The position numbers and the translations under genes were made by a program. Below the pieces are notes generated by a model. The model was not told where the DNA came from and searched no databases. It was given only the letters and a program-made list of their open reading frames with translations. A stretch of 64,000 nucleotides of DNA, taken from CAVSQX01 sp963730225 (lineage in GTDB: Bacteria; Planctomycetota; Phycisphaerae; Tepidisphaerales; Tepidisphaeraceae). The stretch is from NCBI GenBank assembly GCA_963730225.1, contig CAVSQX010000001.1, positions 806,001 through 870,000 on the forward strand. The letters are read 5' to 3'. This document shows positions 19,587-30,208 of this stretch, piece by piece. Positions within the stretch are counted from its first letter, which is position 1. Each line of letters begins with the position of its first letter.

Positions 19587-19723
19587 TATACCTTTCTCGG
19601 TCGAATTTCGTGAAAAGGATTCTTGCTGAAAACCGCATTTCTCCCCCGAACATGGGATAGGCCGGACCGACTCGTCGTTCTACATTTCGCCGGTCGGTCA
19701 AACTCTAATTCGAGGGTATCCCC

Positions 19724-20692
19724 ATGACCCGTCTTGTCGATCAAAATGATCGTCGGCCCGCAGCATCGCGAGGTTTCACATTGGTGGAACTTCTCGTTGT
19801 TATCGGGATTATTGCACTTCTTATCAGCATTCTGCTGCCTGCGTTGGGCAAGGCCCGCAAACAATCGCGAACGGTGGCCTGCCTGTCCAACATTCAGCAA
19901 CTGATTATGTGTCAGATGCAGTACCTCCAGGACAACAAGAATCATTTCTCTCCGTATTACGACGGCGGCGGCGCCCCGCCGGGCGCCGGCTGGCAGATCA
20001 ACTGGATGGCCCAGATCACCAAGCCCGATCAGTTGGACAAGGTGCGCTTGTGCCCCGAGGCCACCGATTCCAATCCACTTTATGAAAGCGTCGGCAACTG
20101 GGCGGGCGCCGCCTACTACAGCTGGGGACCCAGCGGTCGGGCCATGCAGTATTTTATTTACAACGGCGCGACTCAAACCTTCTCCGCCGAACAATTGGCC
20201 GGCAGCTACGGATACAACGGCTATCTCCTGAGAGAAGATCCCAGCGGTGACAACGCCGGCTTGTGCGGCGATCCCGATCCCCCGGGCAGTCACGGCCAGG
20301 CCGCCCGACCGCAACGCCTTCAGGTTCCCACGATGAAGTACTCGACGGAGGTGCCCATGATCGCCGACAGCACCTGGCCGATCGGTTGGCCCAAGGAAAC
20401 GGATGCCGTTCCCGCCAATCTCTACCAGCCCGATGGTCCCGGCCCCAATCCCAGCATCAACGGCGGCGCCAGCGGCAACTGGAACATTTTCTGCTTCGCG
20501 CGCCATTACATGGCCATCAACGTCGGTTTCGTGGACGGCCACGCCGAGACGGTTCCACTGCCCGATCTCTGGAAGCTGCGGTGGCACGCGGAATGGAATA
20601 CCTCGGTTCCCATTACCGACGCGGGCACACCGGGAACTGCCGTTAATCTCACAACGATCACGACCACGATCAAGAGCGAATACAAGGGCTGA
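19724..20692 (+). CDS. Type II pseudopilin-like protein (prepilin cleavage motif, H-X9-DG type)
   Basis: 322 aa. A short leader ends in the prepilin peptidase site GFTLVELLVVIGIIALLISI, followed by a 20-residue hydrophobic helix and AKRKQSRT-like basic residues. The C-terminus has RHYMAINVGFVDGHAE, matching the H-X9-DG motif of the large planctomycete/verrucomicrobial pseudopilin-like families. A GAGG site precedes the ATG. The start is 137 bases from the divergent kinase start, so a shared control region is likely. Function is unknown; it probably forms a periplasmic or cell-surface structure. Confidence 0.9.
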   Translation: MTRLVDQNDRRPAASRGFTLVELLVVIGIIALLISILLPALGKARKQSRTVACLSNIQQLIMCQMQYLQDNKNHFSPYYDGGGAPPGAGWQINWMAQITKPDQLDKVRLCPEATDSNPLYESVGNWAGAAYYSWGPSGRAMQYFIYNGATQTFSAEQLAGSYGYNGYLLREDPSGDNAGLCGDPDPPGSHGQAARPQRLQVPTMKYSTEVPMIADSTWPIGWPKETDAVPANLYQPDGPGPNPSINGGASGNWNIFCFARHYMAINVGFVDGHAETVPLPDLWKLRWHAEWNTSVPITDAGTPGTAVNLTTITTTIKSEYKG

Positions 20693-20720
20693 GCCATTGG
20701 TTTTCGGCAAGTAGATTCCC

Positions 20721-21902
20721 ATGAAGCCGTCGAAGATTTGCCAGCTTCTGACCATCGGATTGCTCGTGCAATCCATCGCAGCCGCGGCCGATGACCGCAC
20801 CATCCCATGGCCCGACCATTGCCGTCCCGCCGATGTCGGCCTGCAAATTGCCCTCAACCTGCTCAAACGCAACCAGGCGTCCAAAAGCGTTGCATATCCC
20901 GAAGTCTGCACCGCCTTCGGCTCTCTCCGACTGGCCGGCGAACTCAAAGACAAGGATCTTCTCGACAAGCTCGTTGATCGCTACGCACCGATGCTCACAC
21001 CCCAGGGCAAACATCTCGTCCCCCGGCCCAACGGCGTCGATCACAGCGTCTTCGGCGTTGTTCCGCTGGAGATTTATCTACAAACCGGAGATGCAGATTA
21101 TCTGGCCGTTGGCAAAACGATCGCCGACACGCAATGGCAAGACGCTTCGCCCGACGGGCTTTCGAAGCAGACCCGTTTTTGGCTCGACGACATGTTCATG
21201 ATCATCGGACTGCAAACGCAGGCATTTCGCGCTACAAAAGACCAAGTCTATCTCGATCGCGCCGCCACCGAGATGACCGCCTACATCGACAAGCTCCAAC
21301 AGCCCAGCGGCTTGTTTTTCCACAGCACCGGACCCGGCAGGTTTTGCTGGGGCCGTGCCAACGGCTGGATGGCCGTCGGCATGGCGGAACTGCTTTCCGA
21401 ACTGCCCGAAAACCATCCACAGCGCAGCCGCATCCTCGAGTCCTACTGCAAACTCATGGATGCCCTGGTGAACGCGCAGGATGGGGACGGTATGTGGAGG
21501 CAGGTCCTGGATGACGAAGAATCCTGGCCCGAATCGTCCTGCACCGGCATGTTTGTCTTTTCCCTCGCCCGGGGCGTTGCCAACGGCTGGCTGACCGGGC
21601 CGCAGTATGCCGCCTCGGCCCGCAGCGGATGGATCGCCCTATGCGGCTATCTCGATCAGGACAGCAATGTCCGAGAAGTCTGCATAGGCACCAGTCGAGG
21701 AAATGACGAAGACTTTTATCTCGACCGCCCGCGCGCCGTTGGCGATCTGCACGGCCAGGCCGCCGTCGTCTGGGCGGCCTGGGCACTGATCAAACTGGAC
21801 GATTCCGCCCGGAAGGTTCAGCAATTGGACGCTGCCGAACTGACCAAAACAGTCAGACAGATGGTGGCCGGTCCGACGACCGCGCCATCAAGCATGAAGT
21901 AA
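20721..21902 (+). CDS. Glycoside hydrolase family 88/105 (unsaturated rhamnogalacturonyl hydrolase-like)
   Basis: 393 aa with a Sec signal (MKPSKICQLLTIGLLVQSIAAAAD). (Alpha/alpha)6-barrel signatures: VFGVVPLEIYLQTGD, RFWLDDMFMIIGLQTQAF (Asp ligand), RFCWGRANGWMAVGM and GMWRQVLDDEESWPESSCTG, the typical GH105 active-site surround. Such enzymes remove the unsaturated uronic acid left by pectate or rhamnogalacturonan lyases. Placed 28 bases after the pseudopilin gene and before the beta-strand giant, so it belongs to the same locus. Confidence 0.88.
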   Translation: MKPSKICQLLTIGLLVQSIAAAADDRTIPWPDHCRPADVGLQIALNLLKRNQASKSVAYPEVCTAFGSLRLAGELKDKDLLDKLVDRYAPMLTPQGKHLVPRPNGVDHSVFGVVPLEIYLQTGDADYLAVGKTIADTQWQDASPDGLSKQTRFWLDDMFMIIGLQTQAFRATKDQVYLDRAATEMTAYIDKLQQPSGLFFHSTGPGRFCWGRANGWMAVGMAELLSELPENHPQRSRILESYCKLMDALVNAQDGDGMWRQVLDDEESWPESSCTGMFVFSLARGVANGWLTGPQYAASARSGWIALCGYLDQDSNVREVCIGTSRGNDEDFYLDRPRAVGDLHGQAAVVWAAWALIKLDDSARKVQQLDAAELTKTVRQMVAGPTTAPSSMK

Positions 21903-21950
21903 AGACGAAAGGCGGAGTCGGAACACTAACTAATCTTTTGGAGGGCTTCC

Positions 21951-24900
21951 ATGCGAGCTAACCATCAAAATAGTGTCATTTACAACTTTCGCCGAAACTC
22001 TGCCCTGGCCGTGGCGGCGGTGGTCGGAATCAGTCAGCTGATTCAATCCAGGGCTGCATCGGCCGCGGTCGATATCTGGACCGGAGCCGATGGCAACGGC
22101 AAGTGGAGCGATCCCTTAAACTGGGCCGCCGGCGTCGCTCCCTCGGCCAACGACTTTCTCCAGTTCGCCGGCGTCAATGTCCCGAATCCGGGCAACGACA
22201 ACCTCGCCAATCCCGTTTACAGCGGAATCACTTTCAATGCCGGCTCCAGCCCGTTCACGCTGGGGGGTAGCTCGGTTCAGTTGGGTTTCCAGATGACCAA
22301 CACCGGCACCAGCAGCGCCGGCGACATCGTCAACGCATCGAGCAACCTTCAAACCATCAGCATGTCCGGCATCACTCTGAATCCCGGCCAGCATCTGATT
22401 ACCACTGGACTGGGCGGCCTGAACATTAATTCTGCGCTGACCGTCAGCACCGGCGCCGCGATGGTCTTCACCACCAGCGGCGGAATCATCAACGTCAACG
22501 GTTCGGGCCTGACCACCAGCAACGGACTTCTCGGCGGCGGTTACACCATCGGCGACGATTGGGCCACGCTCGACGGCAGCAACAACGTCGTTCCATTTTC
22601 CGCTTTCACCGACATCGCCGGCAACGCCGCTCTTCCCAATACGGCTTCCAGCAATGTGAGAATCACCACCACCGCGGCTCAAACTTCCGCCGCGCTTCCC
22701 GCTTCCGTCACGACGATCAACTCGCTGCTTTTGAACCCGGCGAGTCTGGGAAATTCCACGCTGACCATCGGCGCCGGCAACACGCTGGTGCTCGGCTCCA
22801 ACGGCGGAATTTACAATCCCACGCAAATGAACGGCGCCAGCCGAACGCTGACCATCGGCGCCAGCGTCGCGGCCGGTGGAACTTTGACCGCCGGCGACGG
22901 CACCAATCCCGCAACCATCACCTTCTCCTCCGCCCCGTTCACTTCCCAGGCGACCGGCAACATCACCATCAACTCCGCCATTACGGACAACGGCGGCAGC
23001 AGAGTTTCCGTCGTCTACGAAGGCGGATATTTCACACCCGGTGCAACCACCGTCAACACCTACAGCGGCAACACCTACATCCTTTCCGGCCGCGTCTCTC
23101 AACCGACCGGCAACAGCTTTGGCTCTGGTTCGGTCTACATCTTCGCCGGCGCGGAGATCAACCCGGCGCGGGCGCGGCCGTCACGCTCACCAATCCCCTA
23201 TTCATCGCCGGCAACGGCACGCAGGAAGGCAGCGGCCTGGGCGCGATTCGAGCCTTCAACAGCGCCGCATTTACTACCAATATCGCCAGCACCATCACGC
23301 TGATGGACAATGCGTCGATCGATTCCAATGGTAATACGATCGCCCTGATCAACGGCGGCCGAAACGTCGCATTTACCGGGCAAATCACCGGCCCCGGCGG
23401 TTTGGGAATCGGCTCGCCGGTCGCAACCAGCGCCAATGGTACCGGGATCGTGCAGCTCGGCTCGCTCACGGGCACCGGCGTGGCCGTCAACAACTACGCC
23501 GGCAATACTACCATCAACGGCGCCGCCGGCGGCACGTCCCCCGCTGGAATTTTCATCGGCAACAGCGCCGACAACAACACCATGCCGCACGGAACCGCCG
23601 GCAGCTACGCCAGCGGCCCGACCGGCAATCTGATTCTTAACTCCAGCAACGCCAGCCGGCAGGCGATCTTTGATCTCAACGGATCGACGCAGACTATCAA
23701 CGGCCTGCTCAACACTTCTACCAGTCCGACGAGCAATTTTGTCCAGAGCAATGTCACCGGTGGTTTGTTGATTCTCGGCGACAGCAATGCCAGCGCAAAC
23801 TACGGCGGCGTTCTCCAGGATGGCCCGGGCCAATTGAACATTCAGAAAATCGGCCTGGGAACGCAGACCTTCAGCGGCGCCAGCAACACCTACACGGGCA
23901 CCACAACCATCCAGAACGGCGTGCTGGCAATCACCGGTTCATTAGCAAACACCCCCATAACGCTGGACACTTCGCTCGCCAGTCCCACGTTGGCCGGCAC
24001 CGGCTCCGTCGCCGGGTCGGTCACGATGGCGGCCAACAACGGCGCAAACGTTGCCACGATCGCACCCGGCGCGACCTCCGCGCCGGGGGCGATCGGCACG
24101 CTGACGATCGGCGGCGGCCTGACCGTCAACGGCGGCGTCATGGCGTTCGATCTTCCCGCCACCGGCCCCACCGATTCCATCGCTGCCAACTCGCTCAATC
24201 TCGCCGGCGCAAGCTCGATCACGCTCGACCCCGCGCAAGCCGGAACCTACACGCTGGTTACTTCCGGCGCAACCATCGGAACCGTCCCCACGCTCGCACC
24301 CTCCACCACCCGGCTGACCTATTCCTGGGACCCCAACTCATTTGGACAAACCCCCGGTGGAAACAACCTGATCGTGGATGTCACCGGCTCGGTAACCAAC
24401 CTGAATTGGGCGCCGGCTAACGCGGCGGGGGTTTGGGATGTCAACTCGTCGGCCAACTGGAGCGGCGCAACGCCCAACACTTTCTTCAACAGCGACAACG
24501 TGACCTTCGCCGACAGCCCGACGCCGCTCACCAGAAATGTTTCGCTCAACACTACTGTTTTGCCCGGCTCGGTGACGGTAAGCACGAGCAGCAGTTACAC
24601 GATCAGCGGCAGCGGCAGCATTTCCGGGATCGGAACGCTAACCAAGTCCGGCCCCGGCTCGCTGACCCTGGCCACCGCCAACAGCTACAGCGGCGGAACA
24701 TCGCTGAATCTGGGAACTCTCAACATCAACAACGCCAGCGCGATCGGGACCGGGACGTTGTCAATCAGCGGCGGAACCATCGACAACACTTCCGCCGGCG
24801 CAATCGCGCTGGGCGCCAACAACCCGATCATCCTCAACGCCGACGTCAACTTCACCGGCACGCACAGCCTCAATTTCGGGACCGCCACGGTTACGCTCAA

Positions 24901-27175
24901 CAACAGCACCACCACGTTCAACATCGCGGCGAGCACCTTGAGCGTCGGCGGACTGAACCAGGTCGCCGGCACCGCCAACATCATCAAGTCCGGCAACGGC
25001 ACTCTGGCCATCAACGGTCCCGGCACCTACACCGGCACCACCACGATCAACAGTGGGGGTCGAATCATCATGGGCGATCCGGCCGCGCTGGGTCCGACGG
25101 GCAGCACCAACGGCGGCGTCACCGTCAACTCCGGCGGAACTCTCGATCTGAGTGGAATCGCGACGACGCTCGCCGCTCCGGGCTTCGGACAATCCGTCTT
25201 CACGATCGCCGGCAACGGCGCAGATGGCGTCGGCGCTATCGTCAACAACAGCGCGGTGGCCGCCCCCGCCGGCGGCGCAAACCTGTTGCAGCACGGCTTG
25301 AATAACGTCACCCTTTCTGCCAACGCCTCCATCGGCGGAACCGACGCCGAATTCCAGAACCCCAATTCCCCCAACAACGGGCTCGGTCGCATTGACATCG
25401 GCCGCGACGGCGGCACCCTGAACCTCAACGGCTTCACATTGACCAAGTCCGGCGGCAATCAACTGAACTTGGCCCCGAATCTGACGATCACCCCCGGCAA
25501 CATCGTCGCCACCGGCGGAATTCTCTCCTTCGAGGGAACGGTCCACGACCAGAACAATGTCCCCGGCAGCAATATCATCATGGACGCCGGCACGACGCTA
25601 CAATTCACCACCGTTGGCGCGGGCAACATCCAGACACCGATCATCATCAACGGCCCCGGTGTGCAGATGGGCCAAACCGCCGCTGCCACAAGTTCCATCG
25701 ACAGCAACTTCTTCCTCAACAGCAATCTCACCGTCGGCCCGCAAAATGGAGCCCTGCTCGCCACCGCCATCCTCAACCTCACCGGCAACATAACCGACAT
25801 TCCCACGCCCATCGCCGGCTTGCCGGTCGCCGTTGCCACCGGCGTCGGATCCATCACCAAAATCGGCGGGCAACTGCTGATTCTCTCCGGCTCCAATTCC
25901 TACAGCGGTGGAACCACCATCGCGGCCGGCACGCTGCGGCTCAATTCTACCACCGCCTTTCCCACCGGCACCGCTCTGACTTTGGGCGACGCTGAAAACG
26001 ACAGCGCCACATTCGACCTGAACGGAAACCCCGCCACCGCCGACAGCCTCTCCACCATCGGCACCGGCACCGCCAACGACATCACCAGCGGCGGCAGCAC
26101 CTTGACGTACGCCGGCGGCGCGATCAACAGTGTCTTCCACGGCAGCTTGCAAAACGGCGTCGCTCTTACCGTCGCCAGCGGCAGTTTGGATCTCACCGGC
26201 TCCAGTTCCAACACCGGCGACACCAATGTCAACGCAGGCACGCTCACGGTGGATTATGGCGGAGCGATCGGCAGCACCAATGCCGGCGTCAATGTAAACG
26301 TTGCCGCCAACGCTACGCTCAATGTCAACGGCTCGATCTCCACCGCCACCAATCTCAACACCGCCGGCAGCGTGAATTTCGGCGCCAACAACTCCTCGGG
26401 CTTCCTCCCCCGAACCCTCGCCGCACTCAACATCGCCGGTGGCGTCACGACGGTCGACCATTCTGCCGTCACCGCCAACCGCAGCGTGCTCGTGCTTCCC
26501 GGGTTATCCCTTTCCACCGGCAATCTCGATCTGACCAACAACGACATGATCGCTCACAACGGCAATCTTTCCATGCTCACGTCCCTGATCGCCGCCGGCT
26601 ACAACGGCGGCCCCTGGAACGGAGCCACCGGCATCATCTCCTCCACCGCGGCCTCAACAACCAACACCGCGCTGGCCGTTGAGCAAAACGACAACGGCAG
26701 CGGCGACCCCTTGCTCAGCGCCTTTGACGGGCAAGCGGTTGTCGACTCCGACGTCCTGATAAAGTACACCTACTTCGGCGATGCCAACCTCGACGGTGTC
26801 GTGAATGGAAGCGACTACACGCTCATCGATAACGGCTTCAACAACACGCTCACCGGTTGGCACAATGGCGACTTCAACTACGATGGCATCGTCAACGGCG
26901 ACGATTACACACTCATAGACAACGCCTTCAACACCCAGGGCCCCAGCCTGGCAGGCCTTCCAGCCGCGATGGTAGCGTCCGACACCGCGCAAATCGCCCG
27001 TTCGTCGTCATCCTCCGTCCCTGAGCCAGCCGCAGTGACCCTCCTGGGCCTTTCGGCCGTCTTTGGCTTATTGCCCCGATATCGAAAACGCGCAATTCGC
27101 GCCGCAGACTATCGACAGGCCCTTCGAGGAGGCGGTCGCTTCGAAGACGACATACTCTGCCAGGTCAAATTCTAA
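21951..27175 (+). CDS. Giant autotransporter-associated beta-strand repeat protein with dockerin-like and PEP-CTERM tail, one frameshift
   Basis: About 1,740 aa when read across a break at 23164-23180 (GGCGCGGGCGCGG). A GGAGG site precedes the ATG. Signal peptide to about residue 38 (…SRAASAA), then DIWTGADGNGKWSDPLNW, a PATR-style opening. Most of the protein is Gly/Asn/Thr-rich right-handed beta-helix repeat, with units such as LTKSGPGSLTLATANSYSGG and ITKIGGQLLILSGSNSYSGG. The C-terminal part has a pair of Ca-binding dockerin-like loops (GDANLDGVVNGSDYTLIDNG and GDFNYDGIVNGDDYTLIDNA), then the PEP-CTERM signal SSVPEPAAVTLLGLSAVFGL plus RYRKRA. About 28 residues follow the usual end. Predicted to be secreted and processed by exosortase. 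Confidence 0.88.
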
Positions 27176-27261
27176 GCTCGCGTTCCCAATCAGAGTTACC
27201 AAAGCCGAATTTACGGTACTAACAAGCCAACCGCGAGCTACCGAGACGATGACGATTGAAT

Positions 27262-27894
27262 TCAGCGCGGGATTACCAACGTGTTGATCGACGCGGCCGG
27301 CAGTGTAACGGCGAGAGTGTCGCGGTCCTTACAAACAGCGACACAAAGTCGTGCGGCCAGCCCTCGATCCATCGAATTGCCGATGACCATCACAATCGAT
27401 CCATCCGGGTTTACAAACGCAATCTGATCACCCCAGGCTCCACTCACCATTGCTCGCTTGGCGCCGGGCTTCACGTACTGGCTGAAGTGACGCATGATGC
27501 AATTCTCGCCGTTTAATCTCGCGGTTTTCTTGCCTCGGTCGACAGTCGCCATGACATTTTGCCGCCATCCTCATGTGCTCGTGGCCGTCTCGTCGAGCGA
27601 GTACCAGTCCGGCGCGAAATCGCTGGCGCCGATCGGAAGCCGCCCGAGCGTGAACGCGCAGCCGTCGTCGCCAAATAGCGACGCAATCACGTGGTCTCGT
27701 TCCTCTGCCGGCAACGCGTTTAGTGCGCCCCAGCCCAATTCGTTGAAGCACCCTCCGAATCCGTCGATGCTTTGAAATGTCCGCCGCGGTTCGACGCGCA
27801 CCTCCGGTGGTTTGCTTGCATCGGCCAGGACCCACGGTGGGGAGACCATCTCCTGCCTGGGGCTCTCTTCCATAGAACCAATCCACGTCACAAC
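27262..27894 (-). pseudogene. GH30 (glucosylceramidase-like) gene with the catalytic middle deleted
   Basis: From 27894 the frame reads RTFQSIDGFGGCFNELGWGA and GDDGCAFTLGRLPIGASDFA, the start of a GH30 barrel, to DWYSLDETATST followed by TGA at about 27565. In the same frame it then continues GWRQNVMATVDRGKKTARLN, MRHFSQYVKPGAKRAM and SIVMVIGNSMDRG to a stop at 27262, the C-terminal beta domain. Some 250-300 residues including both catalytic Glu are missing. There is no signal peptide. The 5' end runs into a PEP-CTERM tail. Confidence 0.75.
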
Positions 27895-27919
27895 AGGGCC
27901 GCGGGTGCCAGCGTCCTTT

Positions 27920-28345
27920 TTAGACACGGCGTCCGCGTCGCCCAAGAAGCCCGATCGCGCCCAGACACAAAAGCCCCAGCGCACACGGTTCTGGAACTGA
28001 TGAGGCCGACGTCGCCACTTGCGCCGTGGCGGTCGCGACCATCGCCAGCGCACTGGTATCCAGCGGGCCGCCCTGGCTGTTGAACGGATTATCGATCAGC
28101 GTGTAATCATCTCCATTCACGACGCCGTCGTAGTTGAAATCGCCGTATTGCCAGCCGGACAGGTCGCCGTTGAAGCCGTTGTCTATCCGCGTGTAGTCCG
28201 AGCCGTTCACGATGCCGTCAAGGCTCGCATCGCCGGCCCACGTGTATTTTATGTGGATATCGCCGTCGGTCACCGGCTGGCCGTCAAATGTCGAAGTCAA
28301 TGCGACGCCGTGGCCATTGTCTTCTAATGGGAAAAAACTGGCGAG
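27920..28345 (-). pseudogene. 3' fragment of a dockerin-like/PEP-CTERM protein
   Basis: In frame from about 28345: EDNGHGVALTSTFDGQPVTD, then loops GDASLDGIVNGSDYTRIDNG and GDFNYDGVVNGDDYTLIDNP, and the sorting tail SSVPEPCALGLLCLGAIGLL plus GRRGRRV. This equals the last ~130 residues of the protein at 21951-27175 and of the one at 59506-61836. No start, signal or upstream domain is present. Its stop is about 25 bases before the GH30 remnant. Confidence 0.7.
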
Positions 28346-28456
28346 GCTAACATAGGCTGTGGTATCACCGTGGGGGGCAGGTCACCGGCGAATCGGGCCT
28401 CACACGCATTTCCCCCGCCGCAAGAACGGCAAAGATAACATCCGACTGGACATTTC

Positions 28457-28497
28457 ATAACCAGATGGTTATCCTTAACTCATAACCAGACCGTTAT
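28457..28497. promoter_or_regulatory. Tandem ArsR-type operators
   Basis: Two imperfect palindromes: ATAACC-AGAT-GGTTAT at 28457-28472 and ATAAC-CAGACC-GTTAT at 28482-28497, centres 25 bases apart (about 2.4 helical turns). The second ends 10 bases before the ArsR-family gene start. This is the expected position for autoregulation. Confidence 0.6.
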
Positions 28498-28506
28498 GGG
28501 TTCCTT

Positions 28507-28830
28507 ATGCAGACAGTGCCTGATGCCGTGTTTAAATCCCTTGCCGACCCGACCCGTCGCGCCCTCTTCGAGCGTCTGAGCCGTGACGGTAAGCAAACGG
28601 TGCGGATGCTGACTGACCACGCGGGTGTCTCCCAGCCCGCCGTATCGAAACATCTGCGAGTCCTCAAGCACGCGGGCTTGGTGCGCGCTCGACACCGCGG
28701 TCGCCAGACCCATTACATCGCCCAGCCACGGGCCCTGGCGCCGTTGGTGGACTGGATGAGTTGCTACAGCAGCTTTTGGCACGATCGATTTGACCGACTC
28801 GAAGACTTGCTTAAAAGGATGGACCAATGA
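28507..28830 (+). CDS. ArsR-family transcriptional repressor
   Basis: 107 aa winged-helix regulator. It opens with DAVFKSLADPTRRALFERLS and has the recognition helix VSQPAVSKHLRVLKHAGLVR and wing RHRGRQTHYIAQP. No metal-binding Cys pair is present, and the C-terminal SSFWHDRFDRLEDLL is typical of the ArsR subgroup paired with an AHSA1/SRPBCC protein. ATGA overlap with the next gene. Two palindromes upstream probably mediate autorepression. Confidence 0.9.
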   Translation: MQTVPDAVFKSLADPTRRALFERLSRDGKQTVRMLTDHAGVSQPAVSKHLRVLKHAGLVRARHRGRQTHYIAQPRALAPLVDWMSCYSSFWHDRFDRLEDLLKRMDQ

Positions 28831-29247
28831 CCACGGCCGCTACACGCTCACTGGTGATCGAAAAAGAAATGCCTCACCCGCCGGAAAAAATCTGGCGAGC
28901 TCTCACGGAAGGCGTGCTTATTAAAGAATGGCTAATGGACAACGACTTCCAGCCTGTCGTTGGCCATCGATTTACTTTTCGCGCCCCACCCATGCCTAAT
29001 TGGAGTGGCGTAATCGATTGCGAAGTACCTGATCGTCGAACCCGACAAAAAGCTCTCCTATCGCTGGGGTTCTTTAGGGCTCAACAGCGTCGTCGTCTGG
29101 ACGTTGGTCGCAACAAGTGGCAGAACGCTTGTGCGCATGGAGCAGTCTGGTTTCGGACCCGACCAGGAGGCCAACTACCGCGGCGCCAACTACGGCTGGC
29201 AAAAGTTTATCGGTGGCCTGGAACGAGTTGTCGCCGGCCTGCAATAA
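28827..29247 (+). CDS. SRPBCC/AHSA1-family protein, one frameshift
   Basis: Partner of the ArsR gene (ATGA overlap). The first frame gives SLVIEKEMPHPPEKIWRALT and IKEWLMDNDFQPVVGHRFTF to about base 29025. A shifted frame then gives LIVEPDKKLSYRWGSLG, VVVWTLVATSGRTLVRM and GWQKFIGGLERVVAGLQ with a stop at 29247, completing the helix-grip fold at about 140 aa. The break is in ATTGCGAAGTACCTG. Role: hydrophobic-ligand binding, unknown ligand. Confidence 0.8.
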
Positions 29248-29274
29248 GCTCACTTTATCCCGGAGTATCAACCA

Positions 29275-29862
29275 ATGAACAGAATGAATCCTCAGGTTGA
29301 TGGATTTCTAAGGAAAGCCACAAAGTGGCAGAAGGAATTCAAGAAATTGAGAACGATCGCGCTTGACTGTCGGCTGACCGAAGAAGTGAAGTGGCGTTGT
29401 CCTTGTTACACGTTTCAGAAAGGAAACATAGTTTTAATACATGGATTTAAGGAATACTGTGCGCTTCTGTTTTTCAAAGGCGCGTTGTTAAATGATGACA
29501 ATGGGATTCTAATCAAACAAACGGAGAATGTGCAGGCGGCGCGGCAGATTCGGTTCACCAATGTTCAACAAATAGTCGAGATGGAGCCCGTCTTGAAAGC
29601 CTATATTGATGAAGCTATTGAAGTGGAAAAAGCCGGTTTGAAAGTGAAGCTTAAAAAGACCACGGAATTCATCATTCCTCAAGAATTTCAAAATAAACTA
29701 GTTGAAATCCCCGCCTTGAAAACCGCTTTTGCCGCATTGACCCCGGGAAGGCAAAGAGCATACATCTTTTATTTTTCCGCAGCCAAGCAATCCAAAACTC
29801 GCCAGTCAAGGGTTGAAAAATGTATGCGGCAAATCCTCAATGGAAAGGGATTAGATGACTAG
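29275..29862 (+). CDS. YdeI/OmpD-associated family protein (DUF1801-type N-terminus)
   Basis: 195 aa. N-terminal half with EVKWRCPCYTFQKGNIVLIH and KEYCALLFFKGALLND is the DUF1801 fold. The C-terminal half has EIPALKTAFAALTPGRQRAY and AKQSKTRQSRVEKCMRQIL, the YdeI 'A-f..L.pg.rr.y..wI..AK...TR..Ri' signature. Base composition is clearly more AT-rich than its neighbours, suggesting recent acquisition. Its stop codon directly abuts the left end of the IS3 element, so the last residues may have been altered by the insertion. Confidence 0.82.
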   Translation: MNRMNPQVDGFLRKATKWQKEFKKLRTIALDCRLTEEVKWRCPCYTFQKGNIVLIHGFKEYCALLFFKGALLNDDNGILIKQTENVQAARQIRFTNVQQIVEMEPVLKAYIDEAIEVEKAGLKVKLKKTTEFIIPQEFQNKLVEIPALKTAFAALTPGRQRAYIFYFSAAKQSKTRQSRVEKCMRQILNGKGLDD

Positions 29863-29926
29863 TGGACTTCCCCACGTTTGGTGGGCGCGCGAAAGGGACA
29901 GATAATGGCTGTCCCAGGAGCGTGTC

Positions 29927-30208
29927 ATGGCAAGACGAAAATTCAGCCGGGAGTTCAAGCTGTCGGCGGTGAAGCTGGTCAATGAACAGGGGTACAGCAT
30001 CGTCGATGCGGCCAAGAGTCTGGGGATCGACGCAGCCAACGTGCGCAGTTGGGTGGAGAAGTTCTCAGAAGAAGCGGGATTGGCGCCCAGCGGGGAAGGA
30101 GCGGTGGCGGCGGAGTTGCGTCGGTTGCGCAAGGAGAACGCGCGGCTGTTGATGGAGCGGGAGATTTTAAAAAAAGCGGCGGCATTCTTCGCCAGGGAGC
30201 AGCCGTGA
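29927..30208 (+). CDS. IS3-family transposase OrfA, copy 1
   Basis: 93 aa HTH_Tnp_1 protein: ARRKFSREFKLSAVKLVNEQ, GIDAANVRSWVEKFSEE, and a C-terminal leucine-zipper-like helix AELRRLRKENARLLMEREIL. Binds the terminal repeats. The codons TTA-AAA-AAA-G near its end form the slip site for making the OrfAB fusion. Identical protein in copy 2. Confidence 0.93.
   Translation: MARRKFSREFKLSAVKLVNEQGYSIVDAAKSLGIDAANVRSWVEKFSEEAGLAPSGEGAVAAELRRLRKENARLLMEREILKKAAAFFAREQP

Noticed and set aside
22116..23102. Minus-strand open frames across the beta-repeat gene
   Set aside because: Low-complexity antisense of Gly/Asn/Thr repeats, with no ribosome sites and no motifs.
21951..27175. Classical type V autotransporter with a C-terminal beta-barrel
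   Set aside because: The C-terminus carries dockerin-like loops and a PEP-CTERM signal; no beta-barrel domain follows the repeats.
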